A stretch of 64,000 nt of DNA, from positions 1 to 64,000 of the forward strand of contig JALJPB010000001.1 of assembly GCA_022969175.1 (NCBI GenBank), in the 5' to 3' direction. The notes under the pieces were generated by a model that saw nothing but the letters and a program-made list of their open reading frames with translations, was not told where the DNA came from and did not search any database. The first letter of the stretch is position 1; each line of letters starts with the position of its first letter. Below, one piece after another: positions 1 to 7,450 of this stretch. The DNA comes from Colwellia sp. (GTDB lineage Bacteria > Pseudomonadota > Gammaproteobacteria > Enterobacterales > Alteromonadaceae). Both the position numbers and the translations under genes were made by a program.

Positions 1-48
1 GCATTGGGCTATATCAGTCCGGCTGAATATGAGCGCATTGGCGCATAA
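1..48 (+). CDS. IS3-family transposase OrfB, C-terminal end only
   Basis: The window begins inside a reading frame whose last 15 residues are ALGYISPAEYERIGA, closed by TAA at 46-48. This is the typical C-terminus of the IS3-family OrfB integrase-type transposase (DDE catalytic protein; the HS-x-LGY-x-SP-x-E/Y-x-E end is common to the family). The catalytic domain lies upstream of the window, so whether the element is intact cannot be judged. A right-end inverted repeat directly follows, which supports the call. Confidence 0.75.
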   Translation, partial: ALGYISPAEYERIGA

Positions 49-77
49 CCCGTGTCTACTTTTTATGGGTAACACCA
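49..77 (+). mobile_element. right terminal inverted repeat of an IS3-type element
   Basis: Immediately after the transposase stop the sequence reads GTGTCTACTTTTTATGGGTA and ends in ACACCA at 77. The layout matches the right end of IS3 itself, where a GTGTCCACT block is followed by a GGGTAA block and a terminal CA. The left end is outside the window, so the pair and the target duplication cannot be checked. The next gene starts 23 bp further on, so the insertion sits just upstream of the dioxygenase gene and could supply or interrupt its promoter. Confidence 0.6.
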
Positions 78-99
78 CTGTCAAAAGGAAGTTCCGTGT

Positions 100-876
100 A
101 TGTCTGCTAGAAAAAAATATGATGATATGGGATATGTCGTTGTACGTAACTTCCTAAGTGATATTGAGATTTCTTCTATTTCCAATCATGTCAATGGTGT
201 TTTTGACTCATGGATGTGCAGTAATAAGTCAGAAATTTTTGAGCATCAATTAGTGAATATGCATTCACTGACTAAACAAGAGTATTTTGAAAATACCCCT
301 GAGGATCGAGTAGGCTTCTTTAACTCCATATCTCCAGTAACGTTAACTAATTTGCTTGAATGTATGTTTGGCTCTGACATTTATTTTCATAATACCCAAT
401 TATTTTTCAACCCGTTAAATAGCAAACGACTTCCATATTGGCATAGAGACTTACAATACAGTCCACTTTCTGATGATATACAGAAAGTAGAACAAAATAA
501 TATGGTTAGCCTGCATATTCGAATTCCACTCGTAAAAGAAAAGGGTGTTGAAATCATACCCGGAACGCATAAACGTTGGGACACCAAGCTAGAAAGAGAT
601 GTTAGGTTGGAGCTTAATGGTCACAATAATAATGAACAACTTCCCAATGCCAAGCTTATAGAATTAGATGTAGGTGACATTTTAATCTTTAGTTCGCAAA
701 TGATTCACCGCGGAAACTACCAACTCAATGATTCACGAAAAGCACTTGATCTTTGTGTTGGTAAGTATCATCACTTAACCTTTGGCTTTTTGGATAAGCA
801 AGTTCTTCCAACAAAGAAAGAAATAGAACTTATCAAAAATAATCAATGGTATAGTTGTGCTAAAAATCACAGCTAA
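100..876 (+). CDS. phytanoyl-CoA dioxygenase (PhyH) family protein
   Basis: A 258-residue protein resembling the PhyH family of Fe(II)/2-oxoglutarate-dependent oxygenases, cytosolic and without signal peptide. The metal-binding facial triad can be placed as H115-x-D117 (YWHRDLQY) and H203 (MIHRGNY), with R213 (SRKAL) in the usual place for binding 2-oxoglutarate. The substrate is unknown; bacterial members hydroxylate small metabolites. The ATG at 100 follows AAAGGAAG, a plausible ribosome site. The gene lies between the IS3-type right end and a VCR-like attC site that starts at its own stop codon, so it looks like an integron cassette whose upstream part was replaced or interrupted by the IS. 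Confidence 0.75.
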   Translation: MSARKKYDDMGYVVVRNFLSDIEISSISNHVNGVFDSWMCSNKSEIFEHQLVNMHSLTKQEYFENTPEDRVGFFNSISPVTLTNLLECMFGSDIYFHNTQLFFNPLNSKRLPYWHRDLQYSPLSDDIQKVEQNNMVSLHIRIPLVKEKGVEIIPGTHKRWDTKLERDVRLELNGHNNNEQLPNAKLIELDVGDILIFSSQMIHRGNYQLNDSRKALDLCVGKYHHLTFGFLDKQVLPTKKEIELIKNNQWYSCAKNHS

Positions 877-984
877 CAAGTTACTCAAACGGCGCTAAAC
901 AGTTTGCTCGGTTTCGCTGTTATCTTGCATCGCTTCGCTACACAATTTTAGCAAACTATTATCAGCCCCTTAAGCGGTCGTGAG
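872..984 (+). repeat. attC-like site 1 (VCR type)
   Basis: An imperfect inverted repeat of about 113 bp that begins with GCTAACAAG, overlapping the stop codon of the dioxygenase gene, and ends with GCCCCTTAAGCGGTCGTGAG. The inner arms AGTTTGCT (901-908) and AGCAAACT (950-957) are exactly complementary. Start, end and length resemble the Vibrio cholerae repeat (TAACAA...CTCAAACGG and GCCCCTTAGGCGGGCGTTA). The 3-prime core is degenerate (CGTGAG for CGTTAG), so recombination activity is doubtful. Confidence 0.6.
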
Positions 985-1829
985 GTGATTCCCTTAAATT
1001 TTTCGATTTCAACTCTTGGTCATACCGTTTGTCTTTGCTCATAAACACCTCTTGTTGACGTTACAATGTAACTCATTTTGTGTCTAACAAAGCCTGTAAA
1101 GTCCATCAGTAGTTTGTCTTAACTGCTGATGTTTGACACTTTATTGTCCATCTATTCTACTTAATTTATAACAGTGCATTTAGTCTTAATACTTACCAAC
1201 TGACTTAACTTTCTATTGTCTTCTCCAAAACTAATTTTGTTGAATTTTTCAACTTGTTGAACTTTCCTTGTAGAACCTTTAGTTATAAGTACGAGGATAA
1301 AGTAATAAGGGTTCACGCTAGTGTTGGTGGGTGTTTATGCTATTTTGTATGATAAATATCCATTTGATAAATGAGCTTTTAAAGTGATGAACCATTGCTT
1401 TTGTTGATCTGCAGCTTGGTTTTGTGGCTTTGTTATGTGTACGATTAGATAATTATGCAGTATATTGGATGCAATCTACTTTGTGCTTTATACCGAAATC
1501 GATAGGAATAAGCTAGCTAAAGCAAAAAAATTGAAAGAAGCAGTGATAGAGAAAGTGAGTTACCAATATCGATAATACATCTGTTTTTTAGTGCTTTCAT
1601 TAATGTTTTTCATAGCTACTAGGGAAGATAAACAGGCATAAATTAGAGCAAACAGAATTAATACGCGAAGTGCGTATTGGTAAATGCAATGCTAGCGCTT
1701 TTCTAGCAAGCAAGGTGAACCAACCTTTGCTAATGAGGCTACTCATAAAGCAACAATAATAATTATAAATACATTAATAACAATAAAGAATAAAGCTCTG
1801 CAAGCCTTATTCCTTAATGAGGAAGTATA
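985..1829. other. long non-coding stretch before the collagenase gene
   Basis: I see no convincing gene in these 845 bp. There is a hairpin with arms CATCAGTAG and CTGCTGATG near 1104-1131. A 36-codon open stretch at 1465-1575 ends in a lysine-rich peptide but has no ribosome site, and stop codons close it at once upstream. The last 100 bp are very AT-rich and probably hold the collagenase promoter; a GAGGAAG ribosome site lies at about 1819-1825. The region may be decayed cassette DNA. Confidence 0.5.
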
Positions 1830-4800
1830 ATGAATAATTCAATCACGAAAAGGTTACTCGCAGTGACCACCTTCATTGGCGCACTGGCAGTAACATCACA
1901 TGTTAATGCGAATACCCTTTGTGGCGTTCCTACCATATCCAGCGGTGATGAACTCACCATTAATCAAACTGAATGCACCTCAGGGAATGGCTTATATTTC
2001 TACATTGATGTAGATGCGAATAACAGTACAATTGATATTGAATCTTCAGGCGGTACCGGTGAAGTTGATATTTTCACTAATACTACTGGTTGGGCAACAC
2101 GTACTGAAAATAATGCGAGCACCGATGCTGCCGGCACTAACGATAGTTTAACGGTAACGGTTGATGCAGGTCGTTTATATATCAGTCTTTTTGGTATTCA
2201 TGAACAAGTAAATCTAACCATTAACGGTCCTGAAAGCGAAGCACCTGAAGCACCGTCTATCTGTGAACATCAAGCAGCCACTGGCGGTGAGTTAACATTA
2301 GGTCAACCTGTGTGTTCCTCGGGTAATGGCTTATATTTTTATACCGACGTTGCAGAAGATGATACCGACTTAATCATTACCACCACCGATGGTAGCGGTA
2401 ATGCCGATATTTATGTCAGCACAACTTCTTGGGCAACTAGCGATAACAATGACAGTAATTCGGCTAATGAAGGCAACGATGAAAGTCTGTCAATCAAAGT
2501 TGATGCTGGCAAGCTCTACATAACTCTTTTGGGTAACCACCAAGATGTGACCTTAACTGTTGAGGAAAGTACAACGTCTAGCATTCCAACCCTGCCAACT
2601 AATCCAGGATTGTGTGGTGAACAAACGATTGAGGTTTCTGGAGACATTACCTTTAATCAACAAGAATGTATGTTCTCGAATGATCAAAGTATTGCTTATT
2701 ATGCTATTAATGTACCCATTGATGATACCGAAATAACGATTGCCATGGCGGGTGGTACAGGTGATGTCAACCTATATGCTAAAATTGGTGACTATCCGTT
2801 TCCTGATGACTTCGACTATGCATCTGAAAATATCGGAAACTCTGAGTCTATAAAGATAACCGCACCGGCAGGAGATCTTTACCTTACACTTACTGGTGAT
2901 TATCAGCAGCTCAGCTTTTTAGTCAGTGCTGACACCTCAGCTTTTGAAATTGAGGATGAATACCCTGAATATGATGATGGTGGCATTCCTGATGACGGTT
3001 TCCCTATCGACGCAACACGTTTTATCGGCTTAAATGGTCAAGACTTGGTTGAGCGTATTGCCATCACTCATCCACAAAATGTGAGTCCGGTATATAGTGT
3101 GAAAGGCGCTGATGCAACTCAATTATTTTCCGAAGCTAATATGCTAGCCCTTATCGATGCAATTAACAGCCGTGTAGAGGGTTACACTGATGAAGATATT
3201 ACCGGAATGCAATCCTTAATTTATTTCACACGTGCAGCATTTTACCGACAGTTTTATTCACCTGAAGACGTGCCAGCCTATAGCAGCGTGGTAAAAACTA
3301 ACATCACCGCCACATTAAGAGCCTTGTTTGCTAACAATAATATTTGGACGGTTAGTGAGACGAATGGCCCAGTATTAAGAGAGGCCTTAGTTTTCGTTCG
3401 TACCTCTGGACTCGCTGCCGAATTTAACGACACCACTATTCGTGTTCTAAATGATTACAATGAACTCTGGCATGGAGCAGGGAGTATGAATGCTGTAGTA
3501 ACTGCAGTATTCACAACGGTTTTTACCGCAAGCTATGATACCGAGCTAGCAGCGTTTTATGCAGCAGATCCCGCCATTTTAACGGTGATGAATAACTTTC
3601 AAAAAAATCACCGCAATTTACTCGGTACCGATGACGAAAACGTGATAACCAATGCGGTGAGTGAGTTAGCGCGTTTATATCACATAGATGAAATTCGTGC
3701 ACAAGTTAAAGTATTGGTTAAAGGTATACTTGATACCACCAGTAAAACCGATGAAACCAAACCATTATGGTTAAAAGCTGCTGCCCAGGCTAATTATTAC
3801 GATCTGGCAGACTGTGGTTATTATAATATTTGTGGTTATTCAATTGAAGTAGAACAAGAAACGTTAAGTTTTAATTATCAGTGCTCTGACTCGATAAAAA
3901 TTCGTGCACAAGGTCTATACAACGACCAAGCTGCGTGGATATGTGAGGTATTAGGCACACAAGAAACAAATTTTCATCAAATTTTAGAAACGTTAAATAT
4001 TCCTGTTGCCGATGATAATAACGACGATTTAGAGTTGGTAGTATTTGACTCTAAGAGTGATTATTCAACTTATGCGGGCCTGTTTTTTAATATGAGCACC
4101 AACAATGGTGGCATGTACTTAGAAGGTGCACCTGCGGCTGATGAAAACCAAGCGCGTTTTATTGCTTATGAAGATATATGGGAACGTCCTAACTTTCATG
4201 TATGGAACTTACAACATGAGTTTGTTCATTATCTGGATGGTCGTTATAACTTGTTTGGTGACTTTGGTGACTCTATTTCGGTCAATACCATTTGGTGGAT
4301 TGAAGGCTTAGCTGAATACATTTCATACCGTAATGGTTATAGTTATGCGGTCAGCTTAGGTGAGTCTCAAGAATTTCCACTTTCTGAAATTTTCACTAAC
4401 AATTATAACTCAGGTCAAGATCGTATTTACAGTTGGGGTTATTTAGCCGTGCGTTTTATGTTTGAAAACCATCGCAGTGATGTTACTCAAATACTGACTT
4501 ACTTGCGCAATAATCAATACAGCGAATATCAAAGCTTTATCGACAACATCGGTACTAGTTATGATAGCGAATGGCATACCTGGTTAGTTAGCGGTTTATC
4601 CACTGCTGACAATGGTATTGTTCTACATGGCCCTTCTGATGAAGATGCAACTGATTCGGGTACTGCTGGCAATTGGGCTGGAGAGCCTATTACCATTAGT
4701 ACCGATTTTTCTCCTTGTACGCCAGTTGATGCCGCCAATAAACATGACCCAGACAATAACCGCCTTGCATTAGACTCTGTAGTTGAATGCGTTAGTTCGA

Positions 4801-5069
4801 GTAGCCAAGATAAAGCAACATTTATTTATGGTAATTCGGATGACTTAGATGTAACTCTAGAGCTTACCATCAGTGGTGGTTGGGGTGATGCTGACATTAT
4901 GTTTAGTACGGAAGTTTGGCCGAAAGCAGAAAATAATCAAGCGAGAACTTACAGTGATGGCAATAACGATGTATTACATATTCAGTTAGATCCCAATAAA
5001 ACTTGGCATATGTTTTCTTTAGTCGGTAAATTTGGCGGGGTAAAGCTGGAGGTTAAGGTTGTCGATTAG
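1830..5069 (+). CDS. secreted microbial collagenase, peptidase family M9
   Basis: A 1079-residue secreted zinc metalloprotease expected to cleave collagen or other matrix protein outside the cell. A signal peptide covers about residues 1-27 (ends HVNA-NT). Three PPC-type beta-sandwich repeats follow at about 30-140, 145-250 and 262-375, each opening with a Cys-containing CG or CE motif, then the M9 N-terminal activator region (about 400-640) and the catalytic domain. Zinc ligands are H796-E-F-V-H800 and E825 in WWIEGLAEY. A fourth PPC-like domain closes the protein (about 980-1079). Vibrio M9A enzymes share the HEYVHYLDGR signature. The ATG at 1830 has a GAGGAAG site 4 nt upstream. The gene stands alone, with its own terminator, between two attC-like sites. 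Confidence 0.9.
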   Translation: MNNSITKRLLAVTTFIGALAVTSHVNANTLCGVPTISSGDELTINQTECTSGNGLYFYIDVDANNSTIDIESSGGTGEVDIFTNTTGWATRTENNASTDAAGTNDSLTVTVDAGRLYISLFGIHEQVNLTINGPESEAPEAPSICEHQAATGGELTLGQPVCSSGNGLYFYTDVAEDDTDLIITTTDGSGNADIYVSTTSWATSDNNDSNSANEGNDESLSIKVDAGKLYITLLGNHQDVTLTVEESTTSSIPTLPTNPGLCGEQTIEVSGDITFNQQECMFSNDQSIAYYAINVPIDDTEITIAMAGGTGDVNLYAKIGDYPFPDDFDYASENIGNSESIKITAPAGDLYLTLTGDYQQLSFLVSADTSAFEIEDEYPEYDDGGIPDDGFPIDATRFIGLNGQDLVERIAITHPQNVSPVYSVKGADATQLFSEANMLALIDAINSRVEGYTDEDITGMQSLIYFTRAAFYRQFYSPEDVPAYSSVVKTNITATLRALFANNNIWTVSETNGPVLREALVFVRTSGLAAEFNDTTIRVLNDYNELWHGAGSMNAVVTAVFTTVFTASYDTELAAFYAADPAILTVMNNFQKNHRNLLGTDDENVITNAVSELARLYHIDEIRAQVKVLVKGILDTTSKTDETKPLWLKAAAQANYYDLADCGYYNICGYSIEVEQETLSFNYQCSDSIKIRAQGLYNDQAAWICEVLGTQETNFHQILETLNIPVADDNNDDLELVVFDSKSDYSTYAGLFFNMSTNNGGMYLEGAPAADENQARFIAYEDIWERPNFHVWNLQHEFVHYLDGRYNLFGDFGDSISVNTIWWIEGLAEYISYRNGYSYAVSLGESQEFPLSEIFTNNYNSGQDRIYSWGYLAVRFMFENHRSDVTQILTYLRNNQYSEYQSFIDNIGTSYDSEWHTWLVSGLSTADNGIVLHGPSDEDATDSGTAGNWAGEPITISTDFSPCTPVDAANKHDPDNNRLALDSVVECVSSSSQDKATFIYGNSDDLDVTLELTISGGWGDADIMFSTEVWPKAENNQARTYSDGNNDVLHIQLDPNKTWHMFSLVGKFGGVKLEVKVVD

Positions 5070-5143
5070 CTAAGTTTGATGCATAAGCTAGCTCTTTATT
5101 AAATGAGTAAGGTTAGTTTTGTCTACTAGCATAATATTAAATA

Positions 5144-5172
5144 AAGCAGAAAGTTACCTTTCTGCTTTTTAT
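5144..5172 (+). terminator. rho-independent terminator of the collagenase gene
   Basis: Arms AGCAGAAAG and CTTTCTGCT form a 9-bp stem with loop TTAC, followed by a run of T. It lies 75 bp after the collagenase stop and ends that transcript. Confidence 0.85.
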
Positions 5173-5236
5173 TGCCAAAAATTTATTTTTCACTTATATT
5201 CTTGTTGTTGAACAACTCCTTTATTGCCAGTCTTGA

Positions 5237-5347
5237 TTGGTGAGCTATTTACTATTAGCAAAAAATTACTGGTTTAAAATTCCATTTTTCGGCATTCTAC
5301 TCTCAACATTATGTTTTGTAGGTGCTTTTGTGCTAATTAATACATAA
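5237..5347 (+). CDS. possible tiny membrane protein (36 residues)
   Basis: An open frame from TTG 5237 (or GTG 5240) to TAA 5345 encodes LVSYLLLAKNYWFKIPFFG followed by a hydrophobic LLSTLCFVGAFVLINT end, a convincing single membrane segment after a positively charged turn. No clear ribosome site precedes it. Its stop overlaps the start of the next attC-like site, just as the stops of the dioxygenase and alpha/beta-hydrolase genes overlap theirs, which is the main reason for listing it. It could also be the tail of a decayed longer gene. Function unknown. Confidence 0.3.
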   Translation: MVSYLLLAKNYWFKIPFFGILLSTLCFVGAFVLINT

Positions 5348-5443
5348 CAATCGGATTAAGAATGGACAAGCAACAGTTGGCTGCGTTTCACTCTGCTTCA
5401 CCTTTTAGCCAACTATTATTTAGCCGCTTATGCGTGCGTTGAG
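5344..5443 (+). repeat. attC-like site 2
   Basis: About 100 bp starting at ATAACAAT and ending TGCGTGCGTTGAG. Inner arms CAGTTGGCT (5374-5382) and AGCCAACTA (5407-5415) are complementary, and the intervening CTCTGCTTCA resembles the CGCTTCG of other sites. The 3-prime end GCGTTGAG is one change from the GCGTTAG core. It separates the tiny ORF or collagenase from the next small gene. Confidence 0.55.
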
Positions 5444-5459
5444 GCAAAGGAGATGTTTG

Positions 5460-5882
5460 TTGATCAAATTAGTAATGTCGCATAGTAAAGGCGTTATCTC
5501 AGCGATTATAATCGGAGTGATTATTGCTGTTTCTAGCTCTATGATTTTAGATTACATTTATAATGAACAAGGCCCAGATGAACGTATTGTTTCTTCTGAT
5601 ACAGCTGATATTAATACCTCTCGACCTCAATTATGGTCGCACCATAAAATATTGGATGTCAGTGCTGAAGAATGCGCAATTACAGGAAAAAAGATTTTAC
5701 AAACACTTGGGTTTACATCAATAACAAAGAACGATAAGTATGTTTACGGTAATATTGGTTCTAATCGAGCGGCTATAAAATGTGTATCTTTGTCGGATAA
5801 ATCCTTTGTATATACAGCTGTTGCAGGGGAAAACGTTAAAGTTGTTGAGAAATTAAGAAATAAAATAGCTTGGAAATTGTAA
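5460..5882 (+). CDS. single-span membrane protein of unknown function
   Basis: A cassette-like gene for about 140 residues. One membrane helix (GVISAIIIGVIIAVSSSMIL) near the N-terminus is followed by a soluble domain of about 100 residues with two cysteines (EECAITGK and AIKCVSL), probably outside the cytoplasm. I chose TTG 5460 because AAAGGAG (5446-5452) lies 7 nt upstream. The in-frame ATG at 5430 lies inside the attC-like site before any ribosome site, and ATG 5475 is the other option. I recognise no family. Confidence 0.65.
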   Translation: MIKLVMSHSKGVISAIIIGVIIAVSSSMILDYIYNEQGPDERIVSSDTADINTSRPQLWSHHKILDVSAEECAITGKKILQTLGFTSITKNDKYVYGNIGSNRAAIKCVSLSDKSFVYTAVAGENVKVVEKLRNKIAWKL

Positions 5883-5888
5883 TTGGCA

Positions 5889-5978
5889 TATAACAAGTTA
5901 CTCAAACAGTTGGCTTTTGCTCGTTCGTCGCTTATTCTAGCCAATTATCTATTTTGTCCGCTTTAGTGGGTATTAGGG
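5889..5978 (+). repeat. attC-like site 3
   Basis: About 90 bp, TATAACAAGTTACTCAAAC at the left (shared with site 1) and GTGGGTATTAGGG at the right, where GTATTAG replaces GCGTTAG. Inner arms AGTTGGCT (5908-5915) and AGCCAATT (5939-5946) pair with one mismatch around CGTTCGTCGCTTATT. Confidence 0.55.
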
Positions 5979-6019
5979 CAACATCGCAATATTGCGCATA
6001 TCATCAAAAGGAATTCTAA

Positions 6020-6424
6020 ATGGAATTTATTGAACCATATAAAATAACAATCCTCGTTATGGGCTTAGCTGGATTAACCTTCTTCCTACAATTAGCTGTT
6101 GTCGATGTTATAGGGCTGAAAACTAAGCATACTCCAGGTCACCCTATTTCTGCAGATCATAATGATATTCACTTTCGTGCATCAAGAGCTCTTTCAAATA
6201 CCAATGAAAGTGTCGCAATTTTTATACTTTTTGTTATTTTTGCTATTCTATCTGCAGCTAATCCACAATGGCTTAACATAAGTGCGGTAGTGTATTTAGT
6301 TGGCCGTATTGCACACATGTTATTCTATTACTTTAATTTAAAACTTTGCCGTAGTATCTCTTTCGGTGTGAGTTTTATTGGTTTATTGTCAATGTTTGTT
6401 ATTGGGGTTTTGCCATGGTTCTAG
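6020..6424 (+). CDS. MAPEG family membrane protein
   Basis: A 134-residue integral membrane protein with four predicted helices. It looks like the MAPEG superfamily (membrane-associated proteins in eicosanoid and glutathione metabolism), judged from the RALSNTNESVAIF segment, which places charged and polar residues before helix 2 as in family members, and from RIAHMLFYY. Bacterial MAPEG proteins may be glutathione transferases or peroxidases, but the substrate here is not known. ATG 6020 follows AAAAGGAATT at 6005-6014. It is flanked by attC-like sites on both sides and forms a typical one-gene cassette. Confidence 0.8.
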   Translation: MEFIEPYKITILVMGLAGLTFFLQLAVVDVIGLKTKHTPGHPISADHNDIHFRASRALSNTNESVAIFILFVIFAILSAANPQWLNISAVVYLVGRIAHMLFYYFNLKLCRSISFGVSFIGLLSMFVIGVLPWF

Positions 6425-6440
6425 AAATGCCCTATAAAAA

Positions 6441-6529
6441 AATCAACAAGGACTAAAACAGATAATTGGACTGTTCGCTTCGCTCCATTTTAGCCAACGA
6501 TTACTTAGCCTGTTATTTGGGCGTTAGTT
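6441..6529 (+). repeat. attC-like site 4
   Basis: About 89 bp from AATCAAC to GGGCGTTAGTT, with a well-preserved GCGTTAG core at the right. Centre: AATTGGACTGTTCGCTTCGCTCC, then TTTTAGCCAACGATTA. The sequence after the core, GTTAGTTACCAAAGAGGA, supplies the ribosome site of the next gene and is repeated at other cassette starts. Confidence 0.6.
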
Positions 6530-6548
6530 ACCAAAGAGGATTCAATCA

Positions 6549-6908
6549 ATGTCTCAGCATGAAAAACTAAATTATGTAGAATTTCCCGCTACAAATATTC
6601 CTGCAACAAAACTATTCTTTGAAAAGGCGTTTGCTTGGTCATTTGAGGATTTTGGACCAGACTATACCGCATTTACCGATCAAGGTATTGATGGAGGATT
6701 TTATAAGTCGGATCTAACATCCACATCTGCAAACGGTTCTGCTTTGTTGGTTCTACTTAGTAATAACCTTGAAAACTCTCAATCTAAGGTCGAATTAGCA
6801 GGTGGTAAAGTTACCAAGCCTATTTTTTCATTCCCAGGCGGTCGTCGATTTCATTTTACTGAGCCAAGCGGTAATGAATTAGCCGTTTGGTCAAAAGTTA
6901 GTACATAA
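6549..6908 (+). CDS. VOC family protein (glyoxalase/bleomycin-resistance fold)
   Basis: A 119-residue single-domain vicinal-oxygen-chelate protein. The start MSQHEKLNYVEFPATNIPATKLFFEKAF and the end FHFTEPSGNELAVWS are the two beta-alpha-beta-beta-beta halves of the fold. Members bind metals and act as lyases, dioxygenases or drug-binding proteins; the substrate is unknown. Glu in the EPSGNELAVW segment is the usual metal ligand position. ATG 6549 follows AAAGAGGA at 6533-6540. It lies alone between attC-like sites 4 and 5, as VOC genes often do in integron arrays. Confidence 0.85.
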   Translation: MSQHEKLNYVEFPATNIPATKLFFEKAFAWSFEDFGPDYTAFTDQGIDGGFYKSDLTSTSANGSALLVLLSNNLENSQSKVELAGGKVTKPIFSFPGGRRFHFTEPSGNELAVWSKVST

Positions 6909-6910
6909 AG

Positions 6911-7003
6911 AGGGTTGTCAAGCTGGACAAAAAAAACAGTTAGTTATACTGCTTCGTCGTTATTCTAGCCAACAATTATTTGCCTCTTACGAGGTGTTAG
7001 TTA
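6911..7003 (+). repeat. attC-like site 5
   Basis: About 93 bp, GGGTTGTCAAGC at the left and GAGGTGTTAGTTACC at the right. The centre has AACAGTTAGTTATACTGCTTCGTCG and TTATTCTAGCCAACAATTATTTGCC, matching sites 3 and 10. The left end is poorly preserved. Confidence 0.5.
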
Positions 7004-7015
7004 CCAAAGGAGAAT

Positions 7016-7366
7016 GTGGTGAAAGTTGATGATATTAGAGTTTTTATTCCTAGTAAGGATTACGAAGTTTCTCAATCCTTTTATCAAGCATTAGGCTTTG
7101 AAATGGATTATGTCACCGATGATTTATCTTTATTTCAAAACGGTGAATGTACTTTCTTTTTGCAAAATTTCTACAACGAAGAGTTAGCTAAAAACTTAAT
7201 GTTGCAACTCTGTGTTCTAGATATAAATGAAGCCCTGGAAACTATATCGAATTTAAATGGATTCGATATAAAGTATGAGCCCATTAAATCGGAACCATGG
7301 GGTCAAGTCGTTTATCTGTGGGGGCCAGCAGGTGAACTTTGGCATATTACTGAGCTCCGCAACTAA
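7016..7366 (+). CDS. VOC family protein (glyoxalase-like)
   Basis: A 116-residue VOC-fold protein starting KVDDIRVFIPSKDYEVSQSFYQALGF and ending GPAGELWHITEL. This is the bleomycin-resistance or glyoxalase-like pattern in which the protein dimerises and the Glu in the last strand may bind metal. No specific function can be read. Two GTG codons, 7016 and 7019, are possible starts; AAAGGAG at 7006-7012 is better spaced for 7019. It is not closely similar to the VOC gene at 6549, so this is not a recent duplication. A degenerate attC remnant may follow at about 7370-7425. Confidence 0.8.
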   Translation: MVKVDDIRVFIPSKDYEVSQSFYQALGFEMDYVTDDLSLFQNGECTFFLQNFYNEELAKNLMLQLCVLDINEALETISNLNGFDIKYEPIKSEPWGQVVYLWGPAGELWHITELRN

Positions 7367-7450
7367 TAAGTATTTAACAGAAACAAAAATGGCGTCAGCA
7401 GTTTTTCAGATACCTGTGTTAGTTAATTTACAATATATAAAAAGGACGTT

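Noticed and set aside
1465-1575. 36-codon lysine-rich open stretch in the gap before the collagenase gene
   Set aside because: Bounded by stops, no ribosome site, no membrane or family signal.
5430-5459. ATG 5430 as the start of the small membrane protein
   Set aside because: It lies inside the attC-like site before the ribosome site and would add a basic segment (MRALRQRRCL) encoded by the repeat itself.
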